From: Antedon mediterranea
Taxonomy: Eukaryota > Echinodermata > Crinoidea > Comatulida > Antedonidae
Assembly (NCBI RefSeq): GCF_964355755.1
Contig: NC_092675.1
Coordinates: 13,903,312 to 13,967,311, forward strand
Reading direction: 5' to 3'
DNA: 64,000 nucleotides
Shown piece after piece: positions 50,168 through 61,382 of this stretch (position 1 is its first letter; each line of letters begins with the position of its first letter). Both the position numbers and the translations under genes were made by a program. The notes under the pieces were generated by a model, which saw only the letters and a program-made list of their open reading frames with translations, made no database searches and was not told the origin of the DNA.

Positions 50168-50729
50168 TAAACCGTTTTAGACCATTTTGAGCATTTCGAT
50201 AACAATTTTCACACAAAAACATCAAAGAGCACAAAATAGCTTAATATCGTATTTAAAAATGTTTTAGACCATTTTGAGCATTTAGATAAAACTTTTTCAC
50301 ACAAAACACCAAAGTGCTTAGAATAGCTTCAAATCGCATTTGGAGACGTTTTAGACCATTTTGTGATTTTTGAAAAAACTTGTTAACATAAAAACACCAA
50401 AGTGCTTAGAATAGCTTCAAATCACATTTGGAGACGTCTTAGACCATTTTGTGATTTTCGAAAAAACTTGTTAACATAAAAACACCAAAGTGCTTAGAAT
50501 AGCTTCAAATCGCATTTGGAAACGTTTTAGACCATTTTGTGATTTTCGAAAAAACTTGTTAACATAAAAACACGAAAGTGCTTAGAATAGCTTCAAATCG
50601 CATTTAGAAACGTTTTAGACCATTTTGTGATTTTCGAAAAAAATTGTTAACATAAAAACACCAAAGTGTTTAGAATAGCTTCAAATCGCATTTGGAGACG
50701 TTTTAGACCAATTTGTGATTTTCGAAAAA

Positions 50730-52020
50730 ACTTATCAACATAAAAACACCAAAGGGTTTAGAATAGCTTCAAATCGCATTTGGAGACGTTTTAGACCATT
50801 TTGTGATTTTCGAAAAAACTTGTTAACATAAAAACACGAAAGTGCTTAGAATAGCTTCAAATCGCATTTGGAAACGTTTTAGACCATTTGGTGATTTTCG
50901 AAAAAACTTGTTAACATAAAAACATGAAAGTGCTTAGAATAGCTTCAAATCGTATTTGGAGACGTTTTAGACCATTTTGTGATTTTCGAAAAAACTTGTT
51001 AACATAAAAACACCAAAGTGCTTAGAATAGCTTCAAATCGCATTTGGAGACGTTTTAGACCATTTTGTGCATTTCGATGAAACTTGGTTACACAAAAACA
51101 TCAAAGTGGTTAAAATCACATTATAAACCATTTTAGACCATTTTGAGCATTTCGATAACACTTTTCACACAAAAACATCAAAGAGCACAAAATAGCTTAA
51201 TATCGTATTTAAAAACGTTTTAGACCATTTTGAGCATTTCGACAAAACTTTTTCACACAAAACACCAAAGTGCTTAGAATAGCTTCAAATCGCATTTGGA
51301 GACGTTTTAGACCATTTTGTGATTTTCGAAAAAACTTGTTAACATAAAAACATCAAAGTGTACAGAATAACTTCAAATCGCATTTGGAGACCGTTTTAGG
51401 CCAATTTGTGATTTTCGAAAAAACTTGTTAACCTAAAAATACCAAAGTGTTTAGAATAGCTTCAAATCGCATTTGGAGACGTTTTAGACCATTTTGTGAT
51501 TTTCGAAAAAACTTGTTAACATAAAAACACCAAAGTGCTTCAAATCGCATTTGGAGACATTTTAGACCAATTTGTGATTTTTGAAAAAACTTGTTAACAT
51601 AAAAACACCAAAGTGTTTACAATAGCTTCAAATCGTATTTGGAGACGTTTTAGACCATTTTGTGATTTTCGAAAAAACTTGTTAACATAAAAACACCAAA
51701 GTACTTAGAATAGCTTCAAATCGCATTTGGAGACGTTTTAGACCATTTTATGCATTTCGATGAAACTTGGTTACACAAAAACATCAAAGTGCTTAAAATC
51801 ACATTATAATCCGTTTTAGACCATTTTGAGCATTTCGATAACACTTTTCACACAAAAACATCAAAGAGCACAAAATAGCTTAATATCGTATTTAAAAACG
51901 TTTTAGACCATTTTGAGCATTTCGACAAAACTTTTTCACACAAAACACCAAAGTGCTTAGAATAGCTTCAAATCGCATTTGGAGACGTTTTAGACAATTT
52001 TGTGATTTTCGAAAAAAATT
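50730..52020 (+). repeat. Block T, copy 4
   Basis: ACTTATCAAC at 50730, AACATGAAAG, AACCATTTTAGACC, TGTACAGAATAAC at 51360, the 78-bp deletion monomer at 51523..51600, TATGCATTTCGATG and ATTATAATCCG. The second TGTACA is missing: after C and A the copy passes at about 52020 into A monomers with GACGTGTTAG. Confidence 0.87.
51523..51600 (+). repeat. A monomer with 10-bp deletion
   Basis: Same deletion in block T copy 4. The equivalent monomer is lost from copy 5. Confidence 0.9.
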
Positions 52021-53213
52021 GTTAACATAAAAACACCAAAGTGCTTAGAATAGCTTCAAATCGCATTTGGAGACGTGTTAGACCAATTTGTGATTTTCGA
52101 AAAAACTTATCAACATAAAAACACCAAAGGGTTTAGAATATCTTCAAATCGCATTTGGAGACGTTTTAGACCATTTTGAGCATTTCGACAAAACTTGTTA
52201 ACATAAAAACACCAAAGTGCTTAGAATGGCTTCAATCGCATTTGGAGACGCTTTAGACCATTTTGTGATTTTCGAAAAAAATTGTTAACATAAAAACACC
52301 AAAGTGCTTAGAATCACATTATAAACCGTTTTAGACCATTTTGAGCATTTCGATAACAATTTTCACACAAAAACATCAAAGAGCACAAAATAGCTTAATA
52401 TCGTATTTAAAAATGTTTTAGACCATTTTGAGCATTTAGAAAAAACTTTTTCACACAAAACACCAAAGTGCTTAGAATAGCTTCAAATCGTATTTGGAGA
52501 CGTTTTAGACCATTTTGAGATTTTCGAAAAAACTTGGTTACACAAAAACATCAAAGTGCTTAAAATCACATTATAAACCGTTTTAGACCATTTTGCGCAT
52601 TTCGATAACACTTTTCACACAAAAACATCAAAGAGCACAAAATAGCTTAATATCGTATTTAAAAACGTTTTAGACCATTTTGAGCATTTCGACAAAACTT
52701 TTTCACACAAAACACCAAAAGTGCTTAGAATAGCTTCAAATCGCATTTGGAGACGTTTTAGACCAATGTGTGCATTTTGATGAAACTTGGTTACACAAAA
52801 ACATCAAAGTGCTTAAAATCACATTATAAATCGTTTTAGACCATTTTGAGCATTTCGATAACACTTTTCACACAAAAACATCAAAGAGCACAAAATAGCT
52901 TAATATCTTATTTAAAAACGTTTTAGACCATTTTGAGCATTTAGACAAAACTTTTTCACACAAAACACCAAAGTGCTTAGAATAGCTTCAAATCGCATTT
53001 GAAGACGTTTTAGACCATTTTGTGATTTTCAAAAAAACTTGTTAACATAAAAACACCAAAGTGCTTAGATTAGCTTCAAATCGCATTTGGAGACATTTTA
53101 GACCAATTTTTGATTTTCGAAAAAAACTTGTCAACATAAAAACACCAAAGTGTTTAGAATAGCTTCAAATCGCATTTGGAGACGTTTTAGACCAAATTGT
53201 GATTTTCGAAAAA
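52021..53213 (+). repeat. Array segment with AGAATGGCTTC and block U
   Basis: GACGTGTTAG and AATATCTTC monomers are followed at 52165-52225 by an A core with the CGACAAAACTTGTTAAC tail, AGAATGGCTTCAATCG at 52224, B-C, and then block U with TATCTTATTT at 52904. Much of the 2220-bp block between AATATCTTC and AGAATGGCTTC is absent. Private forms are GACCATTTTGCGC (about 52592), CCAATGTGTGCATTTTG (about 52764) and ACCAAATTGTG (about 53190). No gene is visible. Confidence 0.8.
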
Positions 53214-54700
53214 ACTTATCAACATAAAAACACCAAAGGGTTTAGAATAGCTTCAAATCGCATTTGGAGACGTTTTAGACCATTTTGTGATTTTCGAAAA
53301 AACTTGTTAACATAAAAACACGAAAGTGCTTAGAATAGCTTCAAATCGCATTTGGAAACGTTTTAGACCATTTTGTGATTTTCGAAAAAACTTGTTAACA
53401 TAAAAACATGAAAGTGCTTAGAATAGCTTCAAATCGTATTTGGAGACGTTTTAGACCATTTTGTGATTTTCGAAAAAAACTTGTTAAGATAAAAACACCA
53501 AAGTGCTTAGAATAGCTTCAAATCGCATTTGGAGACGTTTTAGACCATTTTGTGCATTTCGATGAAACTTGGTTACACAAAAACATCAAAGTGCTTAAAA
53601 TCACATTATAAACCATTTTAGACCATTTTGAGCATTTCGATAACACTTTTCACACAAAAACATCAAAGAGCACAAAATAGCTTAATATCGTATTTAAAAA
53701 CGTTTTAGACCATTTTGAGCATTTCGACAAAACTTTTTCACACAAAACACCAAAGTGCTTAGAATAGCTTCAAATCGCATTTGGAGACGTTTTAGACCAT
53801 TTTGTGATTTTCGAAAAAACTTGTTAACATAAAAACATCAAAGTGTACAGAATAACTTCAAATCGCATTTGGAGACCGTTTTAGGCCAATTTGTGATTTT
53901 CGAAAAAACTTGTTAACCTAAACATACCAAAGTGTTTAGAATAGCTTCAAATCGCATTTGGAGACGTTTTAGACCATTTTGTGATTTTCGAAAAAACTTG
54001 TTAACATAAAAACACGAAAATACTTAGAATAGCTTCAAATCGCATTTAAGACGTTTTAGACCATTTTATGCATTTCGATGAAACTTGGTTACACAAAAAC
54101 ATCAAAGTGCTTAAAATCACATTATAATCCGTTTTAGACCATTTTGAGCATTTCGATAACACTTTTCACACAAAAACATCAAAGAGCACAAAATAGCTTA
54201 ATATCGTATTTAAAAACGTTTTAGACCATTTTGAGCATTTCGACAAAACTTTTTCACACAAAACACCAAAGTGCTTAGAATAGCTTCAAATCGCATTTGG
54301 AGACGTTTTAGACCATTTTGTGATTTTCGAAAAAAATTGTTAACATAAAAACATCAAAGTGTACAGAATAGCTTCAAATCGCATTTGGAGACCGTTTTAG
54401 GGCAATTTGTGATTTTCGAAAAAACTTGTTAACCTAAAAATACCAAAGTGTTTAGAATAGCTTCAAATCGCATTTGGAGACGTTTTAGACCATTTTGTGA
54501 TTTTCGAAAAAACTTGTTAACATAAAAACACCAAAGTGCTTAGAATAGCTTCAAATCGCATTTGGAGACATTTTAGACCAATTTGTGATTTTCGAAAAAA
54601 CTTGTCAACATAAAAACACCAAAGTGTTTAGAATAGCTTCAAATCGCATTTGGAGACGTTTTAGACCAATTTGTGATTTTCGAAAAAACTTATCAACATA
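53214..54700 (+). repeat. Block T, copy 5, with a 167-bp deletion
   Basis: ACTTATCAAC at 53214 and TGTACAGAATAAC at 53844, 630 bp apart as in copy 4. The second TGTACAGAATAGC lies at 54360, only 516 bp later, where the full copies have 683 bp. The missing 167 bp are the 78-bp deletion monomer, one 88-bp monomer with TTACAATAG, and one base in CATTTAAGACG (about 54045). Confidence 0.88.
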
Positions 54701-56864
54701 AAAACACTAAAGGGTTTAGAATATCTTCAAATCGCATTTGGAGACGTTTTAGACAATTTTGTGATTTTCGAAAAAACTTGTTAACATAAAAACACCAAAG
54801 TGCTTAGAATAGCTTCAAATCGCATTTGGAGACGTTTTAGACCATTTTGTGATTTTCCAAAAAACTTGGTTACACAAAAACATCAAAGTGCTTAAAATTA
54901 CATTATAAACCGTTTTAGACCATTTTGAGCATTTCGATAACACTTTTCACACAAAAACATCATAGAGCACAAAATAGCTTAATATCGTATTTAAAAACGT
55001 TTTAGACCATTTTGAGCATTTCGACAAAACTTGTTAACATAAAAACACCAAAGTGCTTAGAATGGCTTCAATCGCATTTGGAGACGCTTTAGACCATTTT
55101 GTGATTTTCGAAAAAAATTGTTAACATAAAAACACCAAAGTGCTTAGAATCACATTATAAACCGTTTTAGACCATTTTGAGCATTTCGATAACAATTTTC
55201 ACACAAAAACATCAAAGAGCACAAAATAGCTTAATATCGTATTTAAAAATGTTTTAGACCATTTTGAGCATTTAGATAAAACTTTTTCACACAAAACACC
55301 AAAGTGCTTAGAATAGCTTCAAATCGCATTTGGAGACGTTTTAGACCATTTTGTGATTTTCGAAAAAACTTGTTAACATAAAAACACCAAAGTGCTTAGA
55401 ATAGCTTCAAATCACATTTGGAGACGTTTTAGACCATTTTGTGATTTTCGAAAAAACTTGTTAACATAAAAACACGAAAGTGCTTAGAATAGCTTCAAAT
55501 CGCATTTGGAAACGTTTTAGACCATTTAGTGATTTTCGAAAAAACTTGTTAACATAAAAACACGAAAGTGCTTAGAATAGCTTCAAATCGCATTTGGAAA
55601 CGTTTTAGACCATTTTGTGATTTTCGAAAAAAATTGTTAACATAAAAACACCAAAGTGTTTAGAATAGCTTCAAATCGCATTTGGAGACGTTTTAGACCA
55701 ATTTGTGATTTTCGAAAAAACTTATCAACATAAAAACACCAAAGGGTTTAGAATAGCTTCAAATCGCATTTGGAGACGTTTTAGACCATTTTGTGATTTT
55801 CGAAAAAACTTGTTAACATAAAAACACGAAAGTGCTTAGAATAGCTTCAAATCGCATTTGGAAACGTTTTAGACCATTTTGTGATTTTCGAAAAAACTTG
55901 TTAACATAAAAACATGAAAGTGCTTAGAATAGCTTCAAATCGTATTTGGAGACGTTTTAGACCATTTTGTGATTTTCGAAAAAACTTGTTAACATAAAAA
56001 CACCAAAGTGCTTAGAATAGCTTCAAATCGCATTTGGAGACGTTTTAGACCATTTTGTGCATTTCGATGAAACTTGGTTACACAAAAACATCAAAGTGCT
56101 TAAAATCACATTATAAACCATTTTAGACCATTTTGAGCATTTCGATAACACTTTTCACACAAAAACATCAAAGAGCACAAAATAGCTTAATATCGTATTT
56201 AAAAACGTTTTAGACCATTTTGAGAATTTCGACAAAACTTGTTAACATAAAAACACGAAAGTGCTTAGAATAGCTTCAAATCGCATTTGGAAACGTTTTA
56301 GACCATTTTGTGATTTTCGAAAAAACTTGTTAACATAAAAACACCAAAGTGCTTAGAATCACATTATAAACCGTTTTAGACCATTTTGAGCATTTCGATA
56401 ACAATTTTCACACAAAAACAGCAAAGAGCACAAAATAGCTTAATATCGTATTTAAAAATGTTTTAGACCATTTTGAGCATTTGGATAAAACTTTTTCACA
56501 CAAAACACCAAAGTGCTTAGAATAGCTTCAAATCGCATTTGGAGACGTTTTAGACCATTTTGTGATTTTTGAAAAAAATTGTTAACATAAAAACACCAAA
56601 GTGCTTAGAATAGCTTCAAATCACATTTGGAGACGTTTTAGACCATTTTGTGATATTCGAAAAAACTTGTTAACATAAAAACACGAAAGTGCTTAGAATA
56701 GCTTCAAATCGCATTTGGAAACGTTTTAGACCATTTTGTGATTTTCGAAAAAACTTGTTAACATAAAAACACGAAAGTGCTTAGAATAGCTTCAAATCGC
56801 ATTTGGAAACGTTTTAGACCATTTTGTTATTTTCGAAAAAAATTGTTAACATAAAAACACCAAA
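54701..56864 (+). repeat. Array segment including 3-kb repeat, copy 1
   Basis: The left part continues as in 26.3-27.1 kb (AATATCTTC, AACATCATAGAGC, AGAATGGCTTCAATCG at about 55059). From about 55265 it is collinear with 58271..59996 at an offset of 3006-3007: ACTTATCAAC 55720 to 58727, AGAATCAC 56355 to 59361. It holds the GGATAAAAC C tail (about 56480) and GATATTCGAAA (about 56651) of the 1724-bp HOR. No gene is visible. Confidence 0.83.
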
Positions 56865-57895
56865 GTGCTTAGAATCACATTATAAACCGTTTTAGACCAT
56901 TTTGAGCATTTCGATAACAATTTTCACACAAAAACATCAAAGAGCACAAAATAGCTTAATATCGTATTTATAAATGTTTTAGACCATTTTGTGATTTTCG
57001 AAAAAACTTTTTCACACAAAACACCAAAGTGCTTAGAATAGCTTCAAATCGCATTTGGAGACGTTTTAGACCATTTTGTGATTTCGATGAGACTTGATTA
57101 CACAAAAACATCAAAGTGCTTAAAATCACATTATAAACCGTTTTAGACCATTTTGAGCATTTCGATAACACTTTTCACACAAAAACATCAAAGAGCACAA
57201 AATAGCTTAATATCGTATTTAAAAACGTTTTAGACCATTTTGAGCATTTAGACAAAACTTTTTCACACAAAACACCAAAGTGCTTAGAATAGCTTCAAAT
57301 CGCATTTGGAGACGTTTTAGACCATTTTGTGATTTTTGAAAAAACTTGTTAACATAAAAACACCAAAGTGCTTAGAATAGCTTCAAATCACATTTGGAGA
57401 CGTTTTAGACCATTTTGTGATTTTCGAAAAAACTTGTTAACATAAAAACACGAAAGTGCTTAGAATAGCTTCAAATCGCATTTGGAAACGTTTTAGACCA
57501 TTTTGTGATTTTCGAAAAAACTTGTTAACATAAAAACACGAAAGTGCTTAGAATAGCTTCAAATCGCATTTGGAAACGTTTTAGACCATTTTGTGATTTT
57601 CGAAAAAAATTGTTAACATAAAAACACCAAAGTGTTTAGAATAGCTTCAAATCGCATTTGGAGACGTTTTAGACCAATTTGTGATTTTCGAAAAAACTTA
57701 TCAACAAAAAAACACCAAAGGGTTTAGAATAGCTTCAAATCGCATTTGGAGACGTTTTAGACCATTTTGTGATTTTCGAAAAAACTTGTTAACATAAAAA
57801 CACGAAAGTGCTTAGAATAGCTTCAAATCGCATTTGGAAACGTTTTAGACCATTTTGTGATTTTCGAAAAAGATTGTTAACATAAAAACACCAAT
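56865..57895 (+). repeat. 1031-bp tandem duplication, unit 1
   Basis: Positions 56865..57871 match 57896..58902 with about three substitutions (TCAACAAAAA for TCAACATAAA near 57704; TTCGAA for TTTGAA near 57687; TCAAAT for TCAAGT near 57472). The unit opens with a B, then a C with GTATTTATAAATG and an A-like right half (GTGATTTTCGAAAAAACTTT TTCACAC in two pieces), then an A core with GTGATTTCGATGAGACTTG leading into B. Confidence 0.9.
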
Positions 57896-58902
57896 GTGCT
57901 TAGAATCACATTATAAACCGTTTTAGACCATTTTGAGCATTTCGATAACAATTTTCACACAAAAACATCAAAGAGCACAAAATAGCTTAATATCGTATTT
58001 ATAAATGTTTTAGACCATTTTGTGATTTTCGAAAAAACTTTTTCACACAAAACACCAAAGTGCTTAGAATAGCTTCAAATCGCATTTGGAGACGTTTTAG
58101 ACCATTTTGTGATTTCGATGAGACTTGATTACACAAAAACATCAAAGTGCTTAAAATCACATTATAAACCGTTTTAGACCATTTTGAGCATTTCGATAAC
58201 ACTTTTCACACAAAAACATCAAAGAGCACAAAATAGCTTAATATCGTATTTAAAAACGTTTTAGACCATTTTGAGCATTTAGACAAAACTTTTTCACACA
58301 AAACACCAAAGTGCTTAGAATAGCTTCAAATCGCATTTGGAGACGTTTTAGACCATTTTGTGATTTTTGAAAAAACTTGTTAACATAAAAACACCAAAGT
58401 GCTTAGAATAGCTTCAAATCACATTTGGAGACGTTTTAGACCATTTTGTGATTTTCGAAAAAACTTGTTAACATAAAAACACGAAAGTGCTTAGAATAGC
58501 TTCAAGTCGCATTTGGAAACGTTTTAGACCATTTTGTGATTTTCGAAAAAACTTGTTAACATAAAAACACGAAAGTGCTTAGAATAGCTTCAAATCGCAT
58601 TTGGAAACGTTTTAGACCATTTTGTGATTTTCGAAAAAAATTGTTAACATAAAAACACCAAAGTGTTTAGAATAGCTTCAAATCGCATTTGGAGACGTTT
58701 TAGACCAATTTGTGATTTTTGAAAAAACTTATCAACATAAAAACACCAAAGGGTTTAGAATAGCTTCAAATCGCATTTGGAGACGTTTTAGACCATTTTG
58801 TGATTTTCGAAAAAACTTGTTAACATAAAAACACGAAAGTGCTTAGAATAGCTTCAAATCGCATTTGGAAACGTTTTAGACCATTTTGTGATTTTCGAAA
58901 AA
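57896..58902 (+). repeat. 1031-bp tandem duplication, unit 2
   Basis: Second unit. Only unit 1 is followed by GAAAAAGATTG and ACACCAATGTGC, the junction between the two units; a similar GAAAAAGATTG..ACCAATGTGC junction occurs near 36783. The A-to-B switch GATTTCGATG(A/G)AACTTG or GAGACTTG of this unit also resembles that near 37028, so the 37-kb region may be a relative of the source. Confidence 0.9.
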
Positions 58903-59263
58903 ACTTGTTAACATAAAAACATGAAAGTGCTTAGAATAGCTTCAAATCGTATTTGGAGACGTTTTAGACCATTTTGTGATTTTCGAAAAAACTTGTTAGC
59001 ATAAAAACACCAAAGTGCTTAGAATAGCTTCAAATCGCATTTGGAGACGTTTTAGACCATTTTGTGCATTTCGATGAAACTTGGTTACACAAAAACATCA
59101 AAGTGCTTAAAATCACATTATAAACCATTTTAGACCATTTTGAGCATTTCGATAACACTTTTCACACAAAAACATCAAAGAGCACAAAATAGCTTAATAT
59201 CGTATTTAAAAACGTTTTAGACCATTTTGAGTATTTCGACAAAACTTTTTCACACAAAACACC
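58903..59263 (+). repeat. Array segment between repeats
   Basis: A monomers with AACATGAAAG and CTTGTTAGCATAAA (private, about 58995), the GTGCATTTCGATG tail, B with AACCATTTTAG, and C with GAGTATTTCGAC (private, about 59230). It is the end of a 1724-bp HOR unit, collinear with 2287..2647 at an offset of 56616. No gene is visible. Confidence 0.85.
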
Positions 59264-61382
59264 AAAGTGCTTAGAATAGCTTCAAATCGCATTTGGAAAC
59301 GTTTTAGACCATTTTGTGATTTTCGAAAAAAATTGTTAACATAAAAACACCAAAGTGCTTAGAATCACATTATAAACCGTTTTAGACCATTTTGAGCATT
59401 TCGATAACAATTTTCACACAAAAACATCAAAGAGCACAAAATAGCTTAATATCGTATTTAAAAATGTTTTAGACCATTTTGAGCATTTGGATAAAACTTT
59501 TTCACACAAAACACCAAAGTGCTTAGAATAGCTTCAAATCGCATTTGGAGACGTTTTAGACCATTTTGTGATTTTTGAAAAAAATTGTTAACATAAAAAC
59601 ACCAAAGTGCTTAGAATAGCTTCAAATCACATTTGGAGACGTTTTAGACCATTTTGTGATATTCGAAAAAACTTGTTAACATAAAAACACGAAAGTGCTT
59701 AGAATAGCTTCAAATCGCATTTGGAAACGTTTTAGACCATTTTGTGATTTTCGAAAAAACTTGTTAACATAAAAACACCAAAGTGCTTAGAATAGCTTCA
59801 AATCGCATTTGGAAACGTTTTAGACCATTTTGTTATTTTCGAAAAAAATTGTTAACATAAAAACACCAAAGTGCTTAGAATCACATTATAAACCGTTTTA
59901 GACCATTTTGAGCATTTCGATAACAATTTTCACACAAAAACATCAAAGAGCAAAAAATAGCTTAATATCGTATTTAAAAATGTTTTAGACCATTTTGAGC
60001 ATTTAGATAAAACTTTTTCACACAAAACACCAAAGTGCTTAGAATAGTTTCAAATCGCATTTGGAGACGTTTTAGACCATTTTGTGATTTTTGAAAAAAC
60101 TTGTTAACATAAAAACACCAAAGTGCTTAGAATAGCTTCAAATCACATTTGGAGACGTTTTAGACCATTTTGTGATTTTCGAAAAAACTTGTTAACATAA
60201 AAACACGAAAGTGCTTAGAATAGCTTCAAATCGCATTTGGAAACGTTTTAGACCATTTTGTGATTTTCGAAAAAACTTGTTAACATAAAAACACGAAAGT
60301 GCTTAGAATAGCTTCAAATTGCATTTGGAAACGTTTTAGACCATTTTGTGATTTTCGAAAAAAATTGTTAACATAAAAACACCAAAGTGTTTAGAATAGC
60401 TTCAAATCGCATTTGGAGACGTTTTAGACCAATTTGTGATTTTCGAAAAAACTTATCAACATAAAAACACCAAAGGGTTTAGAATAGCTTCAAATCGCAT
60501 TTGGAGACGTTTTAGACCATTTTGTGATTTTCGAAAAAACTTGTTAACATAAAAACACGAAAGTGCTTAGAATAGCTTCAAATCGCATTTGGAAACGTTT
60601 TAGACCATTTTGTGATTTTCGAAAAAACTTGTTAACATAAAAACATGAAAGTGCTTAGAATAGCTTCAAATCGTATTTGGAGACGTTTTAGACCATTTTG
60701 TGATTTTCGAAAAAACTTGTTAACATAAAAACACCAAAGTGCTTAGAATAGCTTCAAATCGCATTTGGAGACGTTTTAGACCATTTTGTGCATTTCGATG
60801 AAACTTGGTTACACAAAAACATCAAAGTGCTTAAAATCACATTATAAACCATTTTAGACCATTTTGAGCATTTCGATAACACTTTTCACACAAAAACATC
60901 AAAGAGCACAAAATAGCTTAATATCGTATTTAAAAACGTTTTAGACCATTTTGAGCATTTCGACAAAACTTTTTCACACAAAACACCAAAGTGCTTAGAA
61001 TAGCTTCAAATCGCATTTGGAAACGTTTTAGACCATTTTGTGATTTTCGAAAAAAATTGTTAACATAAAAACACCAAAGTGCTTAGAATCACATTATAAA
61101 CCGTTTTAGACCATTTTGAGCATTTCGATAACAATTTTCACACAAAAACATCAAAGAGCACAAAATAGCTTAATATCGTATTTAAAAATGTTTTAGACCA
61201 TTTTGAGCATTTGGATAAAACTTTTTCACACAAAACACCAAAGTGCTTAGAATAGCTTCAAATCGCATTTGGAGACGTTTTAGACCATTTTGTGATTTTT
61301 GAAAAAAATTGTTAACATAAAAACACCAAAGTGCTTAGAATAGCTTCAAATCACATTTGGAGACGTTTTAGACCATTTTGTG
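59264..61382 (+). repeat. 1724-bp HOR at the right end, matching 0.9-3.0 kb
   Basis: About 2.1 kb is collinear with 924..3043 at a constant 58340-bp offset: AGAATCACAT 1021 to 59361, ACTTATCAAC 2111 to 60451, GTGCATTTCGATG in step, and TTTCGATAAC near 2531 to 60871. The next unit start, AGAATCAC at 61085, again lies 1724 bp after 59361. The match ends at 61383, where this copy has GATTTTCTAAAAAACTTG and a four-A monomer start (AACATAAAACACC). Confidence 0.9.

Larger units (their letters stand above)
49447..50640 (+). repeat. Segment shared with 29.6-30.7 kb
   Basis: Partner of 29580..30680 at an offset of 19867, rising to 19955 after one extra 88-bp A monomer between about 50480 and 50570. 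It carries TTTCGGTAACAC, a hybrid monomer at 49925 and the GACCAT|AAGTGC break at 50148. Confidence 0.88.

Noticed and set aside
56968-58202. Two minus-strand frames of 67 codons, 1031 bp apart
   Set aside because: Identical because of the 1031-bp tandem duplication; frame content is monomer translation.
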